NCBI RefSeq assembly: GCF_000235565.1
Contig: NC_017527.1
Span: 2,418,001 to 2,482,000 of the forward strand
Direction: 5' to 3'
DNA: 64,000 bases
From: Methanothrix harundinacea 6Ac
Lineage (GTDB): Archaea > Halobacteriota > Methanosarcinia > Methanotrichales > Methanotrichaceae
Below the pieces are notes generated by a model that was given only the letters and a program-made list of their open reading frames with translations, did no database searches and had not been told where the DNA came from. This document shows, in pieces, positions 34,381 to 42,899 of this stretch; the first letter of the stretch is position 1; each line of letters opens with the position of its first letter. The translations under genes and the position numbers were made by a program.

Positions 34381-35178
34381 TCACCTCACCCAGAGGGTGA
34401 GGGTGGACCGGTGCCAGACCTTCTCGTAGGAGACGAGCTCCCCCTCCTGATAGTAGGGGTTGCTGTAGGTGGCGTTCCATTCTCCTGCCTCGTCCGTCGT
34501 CGTCTCCACCTCGATCACCCAGGGGCCTGCCTTCTCGAAGAGGACGGAGAAGCTCCCGTCATCGCCGGCGGTACCCCTCTGGGCCTCGGGGGAGGAGTGG
34601 GCGTCGACGGTCCAGTACCAGGCGGTGTAGTTGGCGGCGACGGGCTCGCCGTTGAAGACGGCGACGGCGCTGAAGCTATCCCCAGCCTTCGCCTCGTAAG
34701 GGGCCGCTTCGAACTGGACCTCCAGGGGGAAGCCTCCGTCCCAGGCCTTCTCGCCCCCCTCCCCGGCGGAGATGACCGCCTTGGCGTAATCCTTGACCAG
34801 CATCGGGCTGCTCTCCCCGCCGTGCCATCCAGAATCATAGACCCCGGGGGCCCGGACGGAGGCGAGGACGTAGTCTCCGGGCCAGCGGAAGGCGGCCTTG
34901 CTGGAGAGGTAGCCGATCCTTCCGAAGCCGGGAAGCCAAGTCCCCTCCTCCGTCGCGAGGTCGAGCCTCTCCCCGGCGGGGGATACCAGATAGAAGGCAT
35001 CCATCAGGGGGACGTACATCCCCGCCGAGCTTCCGGGGTGGCCGAAGAGGGAGTATACATCCTTCACCTCGCCGACCTCCACCGCGTCCTCCGCCTCGAC
35101 CCAGAGGCTGTGGGCGGCGGCGGGGGCCACCAGAAGGCTCAGGAGAGCCATGGCGATGACGATATTCCATTTCATCAT
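34381..35178 (-). CDS. DUF4198 exported protein (NikK-like), copy E
   Basis: About 265 residues. A signal peptide (IVIAMALLSLLVAPAAA) precedes HSLWVEAEDAVEVGEVKDVY. It is a close paralog of copy D, sharing YVPLMDAFYLVSPAGERLDL, GDYVLASVRAPGVYDSGW and YWTVDAHSSPEAQ. ATG 35178 was chosen (another Met follows directly) because a GGTG site lies upstream and the residues before it look non-coding. A TATA box (CTTTTATATG) is near 35209-35218. Confidence 0.83.
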   Translation of the reverse strand: MMKWNIVIAMALLSLLVAPAAAHSLWVEAEDAVEVGEVKDVYSLFGHPGSSAGMYVPLMDAFYLVSPAGERLDLATEEGTWLPGFGRIGYLSSKAAFRWPGDYVLASVRAPGVYDSGWHGGESSPMLVKDYAKAVISAGEGGEKAWDGGFPLEVQFEAAPYEAKAGDSFSAVAVFNGEPVAANYTAWYWTVDAHSSPEAQRGTAGDDGSFSVLFEKAGPWVIEVETTTDEAGEWNATYSNPYYQEGELVSYEKVWHRSTLTLWVR

Positions 35179-35222
35179 ACAACACCGCAGGCTAAAGCCG
35201 CCTTTTTTCATATAAAAGTTTC

Positions 35223-35237
35223 TATTTGTAACAAATA
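35223..35237 (-). promoter_or_regulatory. Palindrome upstream of DUF4198 copy E
   Basis: TATTTGT-A-ACAAATA is a perfect dyad with seven-base arms, directly upstream of the TATA box of copy E. That is a natural place for a transcription-factor site. The rest of the gap to 35525 is GC-rich with no visible gene. Confidence 0.5.
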
Positions 35238-35525
35238 TAGTTACGAGATTTAAAACGGGTCGCGTGAGCCCATTCTGGAAGGATGATCTCGGAGAAGGAA
35301 GGCGGTCGGGCGGATCCGACGGACCGGCATCGAGAAGATCCTCCCGGCATATCTCTGCGATGGAGAGAGGCCGAGGCCCCCGTCGGGATCTTCGCAAAGA
35401 CCATCGGCGCAGGAGATCACCCCATCCGAGGAGGCAGCCGGAGGATCCGCACCGCAGAAGCGACCGGTTCCGCGTCCGCTATTCTGGAAGATCTGGGGGG
35501 CCCCCGCTCCGGCCGCAGGGAAGCT

Positions 35526-37766
35526 TTAGAACGCTGGAGGAGGAGCCCGTCGGCGGCCGGACCCAGCACGGCCGGAAGACGGGTCCTCTGCCTTCCCGGC
35601 GGTGGAGCGGGAGAGGTCCACCCCGGCGATGGAGGCGACGGCATAGACGGCAGCGGCGTTGATGGCGGTGGCGATGGTCATGAAGATGGGGAGCCCCTCC
35701 GTCAGGCTGTAGGACCACAGCCCACCGCTGTGGCCCAAGAGCTCCATATACCCCCCCAGGGCCACGCTCACCACCACCAGGGCGGCGTTCCAGGCGATGG
35801 TGGCCCGGAGGGAGGTGAGGAGGCCGAGGAGGATGAGGGCGGCGTAGAGCCCCAGAACGTCCCCTCCCGCCAGCGGGAAGTACCCCTCCAGATAGAAGAA
35901 TGTGGCGAAGACGGCGGCGGCGGCGGCGAAGGGAAGCGGCCGCCACCTATCGAGGCGGTCGAAGAGGTGGAGCCTCTCAAACCAGAGCCTGAAGAGATCC
36001 GATATCCCGTAGATCGCCACCATCAAGAGCGTCCACCCCGATACGACGAAGAGGGTGGGGCCCAGGCTTCCTTTATAATCTACGATCCCCGACGATGTCA
36101 AGATCCTCTCAACGACGATCATCACCGCCGCCGTCGAGAGGATGAGGGCGAGGAGGTGACGGGTCTTCATCCTCGCAGCGGCGAGGATCGCGACGGCGAT
36201 GGCGACGAGGAAGTTGAGGTTGAAGAGGAAGGAGCTCATGAGGTAGCCGTCGAGGAAGAAGCCGATGATCGCCGCCTCTGCCAGGAGGAGGAGGAGGAAG
36301 ACGTTGATCCTCCTCCGTGATCTGTCCGCCTCCGTATCCCCCTGCCCCCGCAGGACGAGGTAGACCGAGTCGTTCAAGAGCTTCAGCAGCCCCGGGGTGA
36401 GGTACCTGAAGACGGGGAGCCTCGCCATGTCGTAGAGGAAGAAGTCGGCCCCGACGTTGAAGAGGGTCGTCCACCCGGGAAACTTCAGCAAGAGCTCGAT
36501 CCCCCAGTTGTAGAAGTCCTTCACCTTCGCCTCGGGCCGGTCCCAGCTCCCGTCCTTGCCGCTGGCGTGCCTGTAGGGGAGGGAGGCGAGGTCGAACCTC
36601 TTGGAGGCGTCCCCGAGCCCCCGCTCGGCGGCGAGGGAGAGGTGGACCACCTCCGACGGGTCGTACCCCATCATCTGAGAGGCGATGGAGTCGGCGCAGA
36701 CGACGTCGTTGGAGGCTATGATGGTCTGAAAGTCGATGGGCCTGGAGCTGAGGGGGCCGATCGCCTCGTTTCCTATCGACCCGTCGACGATGACCAGGTT
36801 CGGGGTGAAGGCCCGGTTCACCTCGTAGATCACCTCCTCGATCTTCATCTTGTGGTACCGCGCCTTGTCCACCTCCGGGAAGGTCCCGTACATGTTCTTC
36901 ATCCCCAGGGTCACCCCCGTCAGGAGGTGGGTCTTCATGGTGGGGATGGAGATGATGACGTCCGCCTCCACCAGATCCCGGGAGACGTGGTCGACGCCGA
37001 TGGCCGACCCCTCGCCGAAGTCGAAGCCGACGATCCTCGTCTCGGAGAGGTTGACGAGGGGGACCCCCTTCTCCTCCGCCCAGGCGGCCCAGCCGGAGGC
37101 GGCGGCGACGGTCCAGAACTTGTTCCAGATCATGTCGGCGTCGCATATGACGGCCTCGCCCCCCGCCCCCCGGACCATATCGACGACCTCCCCGACCACC
37201 TCGGGGCTGGTGAAGGTCCCCTTCACCTCGGGGACCCCGCCGCAGATGTTGACCTTGATCAGGACCCGGTCCCCAGATCCGACGAACTGCTCCATCCCGC
37301 CGAGGGCGGCCACCGCCTCCCGGACGGCCCGCCGGGGGTCGGGGTCCCTCACCACGGAGTAGACCGAGGGAACCTGGGGGCGGCGGCTCCGGACGTCCTC
37401 CCGGGAGAGGAGCTCTTTGGTGACCCACCTCCGCTTCGTCAGGAGGAGGACGCCGGCGTACCCGGCGAAGAGCCAGAGGGGGTAGAGGAGGAAGAGGATG
37501 ACGACGGCGGCGGTGGGGACCATCTCCCTCGTCACCTTCGTCCAGCTGGAGTGGAGCATGAAGGCCGATCCGGTCGCCTCGGGGAAGAGGGGGAAGACGG
37601 CCCGGAATACGTCGGCGTACAATAGGGAGCTAAAAATTATAAATACAAGCAGCAGACCTACCCCTACCACAATCTTCGCATGTCTATTCCAGCCGAGGCG
37701 GCGGCCCAAGAAGTAGATCAAGATCCCTGAGATGAAGAGAAGGGGCGGATCTATGAGAAAGCTCAT
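35526..37766 (-). CDS. DUF362 domain protein with N- and C-terminal membrane segments
   Basis: 746 residues. Three hydrophobic segments occupy the first ~125 residues. A DUF362 domain follows (about 130-400: DRVLIKVNICGGVPEVKGTF, IISIPTMKTHLLTGVTLGMKNMYG, NLVIVDGSIGNEAIGP). About eight more hydrophobic segments run to a basic, Ser/Arg/Pro-rich end. DUF362 is a domain of unknown role found with or without ferredoxin modules; no Cys-rich cluster motif is present here. The membrane halves make this an unusual architecture. It is a single gene with no partner. Confidence 0.82.
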   Translation of the reverse strand: MSFLIDPPLLFISGILIYFLGRRLGWNRHAKIVVGVGLLLVFIIFSSLLYADVFRAVFPLFPEATGSAFMLHSSWTKVTREMVPTAAVVILFLLYPLWLFAGYAGVLLLTKRRWVTKELLSREDVRSRRPQVPSVYSVVRDPDPRRAVREAVAALGGMEQFVGSGDRVLIKVNICGGVPEVKGTFTSPEVVGEVVDMVRGAGGEAVICDADMIWNKFWTVAAASGWAAWAEEKGVPLVNLSETRIVGFDFGEGSAIGVDHVSRDLVEADVIISIPTMKTHLLTGVTLGMKNMYGTFPEVDKARYHKMKIEEVIYEVNRAFTPNLVIVDGSIGNEAIGPLSSRPIDFQTIIASNDVVCADSIASQMMGYDPSEVVHLSLAAERGLGDASKRFDLASLPYRHASGKDGSWDRPEAKVKDFYNWGIELLLKFPGWTTLFNVGADFFLYDMARLPVFRYLTPGLLKLLNDSVYLVLRGQGDTEADRSRRRINVFLLLLLAEAAIIGFFLDGYLMSSFLFNLNFLVAIAVAILAAARMKTRHLLALILSTAAVMIVVERILTSSGIVDYKGSLGPTLFVVSGWTLLMVAIYGISDLFRLWFERLHLFDRLDRWRPLPFAAAAAVFATFFYLEGYFPLAGGDVLGLYAALILLGLLTSLRATIAWNAALVVVSVALGGYMELLGHSGGLWSYSLTEGLPIFMTIATAINAAAVYAVASIAGVDLSRSTAGKAEDPSSGRAGSGRRRAPPPAF

Positions 37767-37870
37767 CGATGGAGGCCTCCAGAAGATTCAATACTTCCTG
37801 AGGATATAAGGGTGGCGGCCGACAAAATTTTTTGCCATTCCTGGGGAAGAAGGCGGCGAGGGAAAGGCAA

Positions 37871-37889
37871 AGTATATATAGAATATACT
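37871..37889 (+). promoter_or_regulatory. TATA region and dyad upstream of the 33-residue membrane peptide
   Basis: AGTATATATAGAATATACT is a strong TATA-like sequence and an inverted repeat (AGTATAT...ATATACT). A second A/T element, CTATATAGAGTATA, follows at 37891-37904. ATG 37919 lies about 30-45 bases downstream. Confidence 0.5.
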
Positions 37890-37918
37890 GCTATATAGAG
37901 TATAGGGAAGCGGTGGTT

Positions 37919-38020
37919 ATGATACTGGAAGTCATCTTTGGGGCCCTCCTCTTCGCGGGGGCGGCCTTCGCCATATCCTCAGAGATATACAAGGACATAA
38001 GAGAGCTGGTCAGAAGCTAG
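37919..38020 (+). CDS. 33-residue single-pass membrane peptide
   Basis: The frame from ATG 37919 reads MILEVIFGALLFAGAAFAIS, then SEIYKDIRELVRS. One transmembrane helix of about 18 residues is followed by a charged amphipathic tail. GGTGG lies 4 bases before the ATG, and a very strong TATA sequence lies at the expected distance, so it is probably a real small gene. I know no family. The N-terminal extension in the same frame (from 37832) runs through the promoter and is unlikely. Confidence 0.55.
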   Translation: MILEVIFGALLFAGAAFAISSEIYKDIRELVRS

Positions 38021-38057
38021 GGGCTCGTTCAATCTCAAATTTTTCCCGCCTTCGGGG

Positions 38058-38074
38058 GGGCGCCTTCGGCGCCC
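38058..38074. terminator. Perfect hairpin between convergent genes
   Basis: GGGCGCC-TTC-GGCGCCC, a seven-base stem with a three-base loop, lies between the small membrane peptide (plus) and hisF (minus), starting 3 bases past the hisF stop. A T-run (AAATTTTT, 38038-38045) sits before it on the plus strand, so it may end transcription of either gene. Confidence 0.5.
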
Positions 38075-38077
38075 ACC

Positions 38078-38896
38078 CTAAAGCCGGACACTGACCCCCT
38101 TCGACCGGAGGTACTCCTTCGCCCCCCGGACGGTGTACTCGCCCCGGTGGAAGATCCCGGCGGCGAGGGCGGCGTCCGCCCCCGCCTCCCGGAAGGCCTG
38201 GAGCATGTGCTCGGGATTCTTCGCCCCGCCGCTTGCGATCACCGGTATCCCCACCGCCGAGGCGACGGCCCGGGTGAGGGGGATGTCGTAGCCGTCGCTC
38301 GTCCCGTCCCGGTCCATGCTGGTGAGGAGGACCTCGCCCGCGCCGAGCTCCTCGACCCGGCGGGCCCAGGCGACGGCGTCGAGGCCGATGGCCTTCCGCC
38401 CTCCGAGGATCACCACCTCAAACCAGGCGGAGCTTCCGTCCTCCAGGGGGAAGAGCTCCGAGCCCTCCTTCGGGACGGGGTTTCGGACGGCGTCGATGGC
38501 GACGGTGATCCGGTCGGAGCCGACGGCCGCCGCCGCCCGCCGGATCAGGTCGGGGTCCTTCACCGCGGCGGTGTTGATCCCCACCTTGTCGGCGCCGGCG
38601 TCGAGGATCTCGACGATCCCCTCTATGCTATTGATCCCGCCGCCGACGGCGAAGGGGACGGAGACCTCCCGGGCGGTCCGGCGGGCCACCTCCACCATCG
38701 TCCTCCTCCCCTCGGCGGAGGCGGTGATGTCCAGGAAGACGAGCTCGTCGGCGCCGTCGGCGTCGTAGCGGAGGGCGAGCTCGACGGGGTCGCCCTGCCT
38801 CTTGAGGTCTACGAACTTCACTCCCTTGACGACGGAGGGCCGGCCGTCGACGACCTTGACGTCGAGGCAGGGTATGATCCTCTTAATATCGGTCAT
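38078..38896 (-). CDS. hisF: Imidazole glycerol phosphate synthase subunit HisF
   Basis: This is the cyclase half of IGP synthase in histidine synthesis: a TIM barrel of 272 residues. [20 protein letters not shown] holds the first catalytic Asp and VAIDAVRNP the second. [12 protein letters not shown] and [13 protein letters not shown] form the phosphate-binding loops. It stands alone, without hisH. The region upstream is the polypurine tract, which leaves only about 45 bases for a promoter. Confidence 0.97.
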   Translation of the reverse strand: MTDIKRIIPCLDVKVVDGRPSVVKGVKFVDLKRQGDPVELALRYDADGADELVFLDITASAEGRRTMVEVARRTAREVSVPFAVGGGINSIEGIVEILDAGADKVGINTAAVKDPDLIRRAAAAVGSDRITVAIDAVRNPVPKEGSELFPLEDGSSAWFEVVILGGRKAIGLDAVAWARRVEELGAGEVLLTSMDRDGTSDGYDIPLTRAVASAVGIPVIASGGAKNPEHMLQAFREAGADAALAAGIFHRGEYTVRGAKEYLRSKGVSVRL

Positions 38897-38942
38897 GGCC
38901 GGCTAGAGGGCGGCGGCGGGCTAAAAATCTTCCTGAGGGGTC

Positions 38943-39121
38943 GAAGGGGAGGAGAGGAAGAGGAAGAAGAGAGGAGGAGGAGAGGAAGAGAGGAGGAAGA
39001 GGAGAGGAAGAGAGGAGGAAGAGAGGAGGAAGAGAGGAGGAGAGGAAGAGAGGAGGAAGAGGAGAGGAAGAGAGGAGGAAGAGAGGAGGAGAGGAAGAGA
39101 GGAGGAGGAGGGAAGGGGGGG
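38943..39121. repeat. Uninterrupted 179-nt polypurine tract
   Basis: Every base in this stretch on the plus strand is A or G, in irregular GAGGAAGA/GGAGGA units. A 50-base block at 38981-39030 recurs exactly at 39041-39090. It lies between the start of hisF and the stop of the large surface-protein gene. It is not coding by any sign I can see. Such mirror-like purine tracts can form triplex DNA and expand by slippage. Confidence 0.9.
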
Positions 39122-39133
39122 CGGAGGGGCCCC

Positions 39134-42100
39134 TCATACCTCCGGGAGGCCCTCCTCCCCGGCGAAGATCTCGCAGCCGAGGGGGTCGGGGACGTAGCCG
39201 ATCCGCTGGAAGTCCCAGGCCGGGGGCTGCCAGATGCCGCAGCCTGCGGGGCCGCACTCCTCGGGGGAGCCGACCTGGACGACGGAGGCGACGTGTAACG
39301 GCTCGACCCCGGGGCCGTCGACGGAGCTCGCCTCCACCTCGACGACGTTGGTGTACCTCCCAAGGCCGGGGGCGAGGGCGGAGAACTCGATCGTCACCTT
39401 CTCCCCCGGGGCCATGGAGGGGAGGACCCAGACCACGACGCCGTCCTCCTGGCTCGCCACCGGCAGGGAGGAGGCGAGGAGGGCCATCCCCTGGGGGAGG
39501 TAGTCGGTGACCGTCGCCGCCCTCGTCGCAGCGGCGGTGTTCTCGACGACGACGGTGTAGAGGACGACCAGGGGGTTTTCGGGGTCGATCCTGGCGGTCT
39601 TGACGACGGTGATCTCGTCCTGGGGGCAGCAGGCGAGCCACCGCCTCTGGAGGGAGGTGTAGTTTCCGGCGCAGACCCAGTTGTCGCCGTACCCGCCGCA
39701 GACCTCGACCCGGTTGGTCATCTCCTCTCCGGCGAAGCGGGTGACGTCGAGGCGGAGGGAGATCTCGGCCACCCCGCCGATGGCGAGGTGGGTGAGGGTC
39801 CAGTTGGCGCTCCCGGCGGCGGAGGCCGTCGGCCGGAGGGAGGAGTCGATGAAGGTCGCCCCCGGCGGGAAGAGGTCCCGGACGAGGATGGGGGCGAGGG
39901 CCCGGCTCCCGTCGTTCTCGATCCGGATGGTGTAATCGGCGACCCTCCTCGTCTTCACCTCGCCGGGGAGGTGGGCCTCGCCGTAATCCCAGTCCAGCTC
40001 CTCGCTCTTGATCCCAACGAGGGACTTGGTGACGTTGAGGTGGGGGTGGTCGTACTTCGATGCCCCGGAGATCATCACCCGCCGCTCGACCCGGTAGTCG
40101 CCGGAGTAGATCTCGTCGATATCGATCTCGGGGCGGTGCCGGAAGGCTTTGGCGTCGCAGGAGGCGTCGGCGGTGCCGTTGGCGGTGCCGTCGGAGCAAG
40201 GGGCGCAAGGGCCGCAGGCGCCACCGGCGGCGCAGGGGGCGGCGGAGGCGTTGGCGCCGGGGTCCCGGGTCCGGTTGGAGTATAAGACCCGGTACCGGGC
40301 GGTCCCGCTGAAGGCGGCGGTCGTCTCCAGCTCGTTCAACCCCCTGGCTATCGAGTCCTTCTCCAGCTCCGCGATCTGGGAGTACTCCTCGCTGAGGAGG
40401 CTTATTCCGGGCTTCTTGGAGGCGATCCCCTCTTTCCAGAGGGAGGAGCCGGGGCCGAGGGGCTCGTAGGAGACGTAGATATTCTTTGCGATGTAGCTGG
40501 TGTAGGTCTCGATCAGCTCGTCCGCCTCGTAGGTCCCCGAGCCGTGCTCGAAGCTCCTCTGGGTCTCCCCGACCCTTTTATCTACGGCGACGATGCCGGT
40601 TCCGGAGGCGGCCCGCTCGGATTTGACGCCGGAGCCGTACTCGTCGACCCGTTCGACGACCCGGAAGCTTCCGGAGTAATCCTCCCTCGCCTCGTAGAGG
40701 GGGGTGGCCCGGAAGGAGGAGTTGTCGGGCATCCTGACGAAGCCGAAGGTGGCGGTCCCGTCGAACTCGGCCTCGAAGGAGATCGCCGACTCGTTCTTGT
40801 CGAGGAGGAGGCGCGACTCCCGGTCTATGGAGGAGGAGCGGCGGTAGGCCTCGGTGATCGAGGCTCCGGTCACCCGGTTTCTCCCGACGGCGGAGGAGGA
40901 CCAGGGGGAGGAGTAGGTGACGGTCCTGCCCCGGTAGAGCCCCAGGGTCGTCTCGCCGGCGGCGGCGGAGAGGTCCTTCTCGAAGGAGATCGACCTGTTC
41001 TCCGTCCGGACGGCGACGACCTCCCCGGAGGCGTAGGTGCCGGAGCCGTGCTCTTTGGTCGAGAGGCTCGTCCCCGCCCCGCCCCGGATGGCGACGGAGG
41101 CGCAGCTGGTGAGCTTTCTCGTGTTCTTCTCGGCCCCGTGGGTGTAGGTGACGGAGGCGCAGTTCCGCAAGGGGAAGGGCTCGTAGGCGGTGGAGTACTC
41201 GTTTCGGAGGCTGACGAAGCCGGTGCCGGTGACCGCCTGGGCCGAGTCGAAGGCGAAGTCCTGCTCGTCGGGGACCCGGATGGTGATCTTGATCTCCTCC
41301 CTGTCCCCGGCCTTCAGCTCTTTAAACGCCCATACGAGGTGGGGGTGGTCGGAGACGGGCTTGGGCGAGACGGCGACGATCTCGACGGGGCGGCTGAAGA
41401 CGTCCTCGACGACGAGGTCGGTGGGAGAGACGGGGCTATCGACGGCGCCGTTGGCGATGGTGATGGTGTAGTTGACGAGCTCCCCCCGCTCCGCCGACTT
41501 CTTGTCCGCCCTCTTGACTATGGAGAGGTGGTTCTCGAAGAAGGGGAGCTCCAGGGCGGCGGAGGCGGCGACCCCGGCGCCCCCTTCTGCCTGCCCGGAG
41601 GCGGTGGCGTTGGCGACGAGGGGGCCGGGGAAGTCGTCGGAGACGACGGCCCTCTCCGCGGTCCCCAGGGCGGCCTCGCCGGGGGCGAGGGCCGTCTTAT
41701 CCAGGGGGATCGGCCCCAGGAAGGCGTCGACGACGGCTAAATCGGTGAGGTTGGCGAAGCCGGAGTTTCTGAGGCGGTAGACGTAGGTGACGAGATCGCC
41801 GACGGTGACCCCGGAGACGTCCGCCTCGATCGAGAGCTCGAGGGAGGCGTAGGGCTCCAGGGCGTATTCGAGGAGGTAGCTGCGCTCCTCCTCCACCGGC
41901 CCGGAGGCGGACGTCCAGGCGAGGGTCCCGCCGGCCGCGGCGGGGCCGGAGGAGCCGGACTCGTCGGAGGCGAAGGAGGCGGCCTCGTACCTCACCAACA
42001 CAGGAGAGGCGGCGGTCCAGGCCAGGTCTACGCAATCGAAGGAGACGGTCGGCCCGGTGGAGACGACCGCGGACTTCCAGGCGGGGCCGGCGACGGTGAC

Positions 42101-42781
42101 GAAGCCGGAGACGGACGCCCCGGCCGGGAGGAGGTCGGCGAGGAGGACGTCGTAGGCGGCCGAGGTCGAAGAGGAGGTGTGAAAGACCGCGACCTCGTAG
42201 ACGAGGCCCTTGCCGTCGGCCGAGGGGCCGACGACCCGCTTATTCACGCCCAAGGCAGGCTCGACGACACAGACCCCCGGAATCGAGCCGGAGAAGCTGC
42301 TCTCCTCCCCGCCAAGGCCATCGTCGAAGGAGAGGCGGACGGGAAGGTCCGCTAAGACCGCGCCGTCGGCGTTCTCGGGGATGTCGGCGACGACGGCGAC
42401 GAACTGGATGAGGATATCAGCATCGAGGGAATTGTTCACCTCGGGAAAGAAGATGGCGAGGGCGACGGCGCCGGAGCCGTCCGCGGGGCCGCTGGATGTG
42501 ACCAGGGCGGAAGCGAGGTCGGCGGCGCCGGAGATGGATAGGCTCTCGGATTTGTAGACCAGGCCCTTCGGGATCTCGGCGGATAGGGAGACGTTCTTGA
42601 CGACCGCGGGCGGCAGGTTGCAGGCTATGGAGTAGACTCCGCTCTCACCGCCGTCCCCGCCTCCATCGGCCGCCTCGTCGGCCGAGGCCGAAGCCGAGGC
42701 GAGCCCGAAAGCTAGGGCCGCCAGGATCAACAGCAGCGCCAGGGGCAGGGCCCCCGCTCGATCTTTTCTCCTCCTCCTCAT
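39134..42781 (-). CDS. Large exported surface protein with DUF11-type repeats
   Basis: 1215 residues. A basic start, then a signal helix (ALPLALLLILAALAFGLASA). The body holds several DUF11-like (conserved repeat) beta-sandwich domains with recurring phrases such as VTVGDLVTYVYRLRNSGFANL, ELVNYTITIANGAVDSPVSP, VADYTIRIENDGSRALAPIL and ENPLVVLYTVVVENTAAATR, separated by a Ser/Thr-rich middle region (residues ~560-870). A Cys-rich insert (CAAGGACGPCAPCSDGTANG) lies near residue 840. No C-terminal membrane helix or PGF-CTERM tail is seen, so anchoring is unclear. It is the last gene of a four-gene minus-strand surface cluster. It is probably a cell-envelope or sheath-associated adhesin; the role is inferred. 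Confidence 0.82.
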   Translation of the reverse strand: MRRRRKDRAGALPLALLLILAALAFGLASASASADEAADGGGDGGESGVYSIACNLPPAVVKNVSLSAEIPKGLVYKSESLSISGAADLASALVTSSGPADGSGAVALAIFFPEVNNSLDADILIQFVAVVADIPENADGAVLADLPVRLSFDDGLGGEESSFSGSIPGVCVVEPALGVNKRVVGPSADGKGLVYEVAVFHTSSSTSAAYDVLLADLLPAGASVSGFVTVAGPAWKSAVVSTGPTVSFDCVDLAWTAASPVLVRYEAASFASDESGSSGPAAAGGTLAWTSASGPVEEERSYLLEYALEPYASLELSIEADVSGVTVGDLVTYVYRLRNSGFANLTDLAVVDAFLGPIPLDKTALAPGEAALGTAERAVVSDDFPGPLVANATASGQAEGGAGVAASAALELPFFENHLSIVKRADKKSAERGELVNYTITIANGAVDSPVSPTDLVVEDVFSRPVEIVAVSPKPVSDHPHLVWAFKELKAGDREEIKITIRVPDEQDFAFDSAQAVTGTGFVSLRNEYSTAYEPFPLRNCASVTYTHGAEKNTRKLTSCASVAIRGGAGTSLSTKEHGSGTYASGEVVAVRTENRSISFEKDLSAAAGETTLGLYRGRTVTYSSPWSSSAVGRNRVTGASITEAYRRSSSIDRESRLLLDKNESAISFEAEFDGTATFGFVRMPDNSSFRATPLYEAREDYSGSFRVVERVDEYGSGVKSERAASGTGIVAVDKRVGETQRSFEHGSGTYEADELIETYTSYIAKNIYVSYEPLGPGSSLWKEGIASKKPGISLLSEEYSQIAELEKDSIARGLNELETTAAFSGTARYRVLYSNRTRDPGANASAAPCAAGGACGPCAPCSDGTANGTADASCDAKAFRHRPEIDIDEIYSGDYRVERRVMISGASKYDHPHLNVTKSLVGIKSEELDWDYGEAHLPGEVKTRRVADYTIRIENDGSRALAPILVRDLFPPGATFIDSSLRPTASAAGSANWTLTHLAIGGVAEISLRLDVTRFAGEEMTNRVEVCGGYGDNWVCAGNYTSLQRRWLACCPQDEITVVKTARIDPENPLVVLYTVVVENTAAATRAATVTDYLPQGMALLASSLPVASQEDGVVVWVLPSMAPGEKVTIEFSALAPGLGRYTNVVEVEASSVDGPGVEPLHVASVVQVGSPEECGPAGCGIWQPPAWDFQRIGYVPDPLGCEIFAGEEGLPEV

Positions 42782-42833
42782 GACTGGAACTCCTCCTCTC
42801 CCGTCCGGTTAAATCTCTCATTGCCCGAACCGT

Positions 42834-42850
42834 TAAATTTTATATTACGA
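42834..42850 (-). promoter_or_regulatory. TATA region for the large surface-protein gene
   Basis: The minus strand reads GTAATATAAAATTTAACG about 53-70 bases before the start codon. It suggests that the large gene can be transcribed separately from the genes upstream. Confidence 0.4.
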
Positions 42851-42899
42851 AATAAATTTTATCCCGGCCGCCCGGTGGGGGGGCGGCCGGTCCTATCGC

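Noticed and set aside
38147-39298. Plus-strand frame across hisF and the purine tract
   Set aside because: The Arg/Glu/Gly repeats come from the purine tract and the rest is antisense to hisF.
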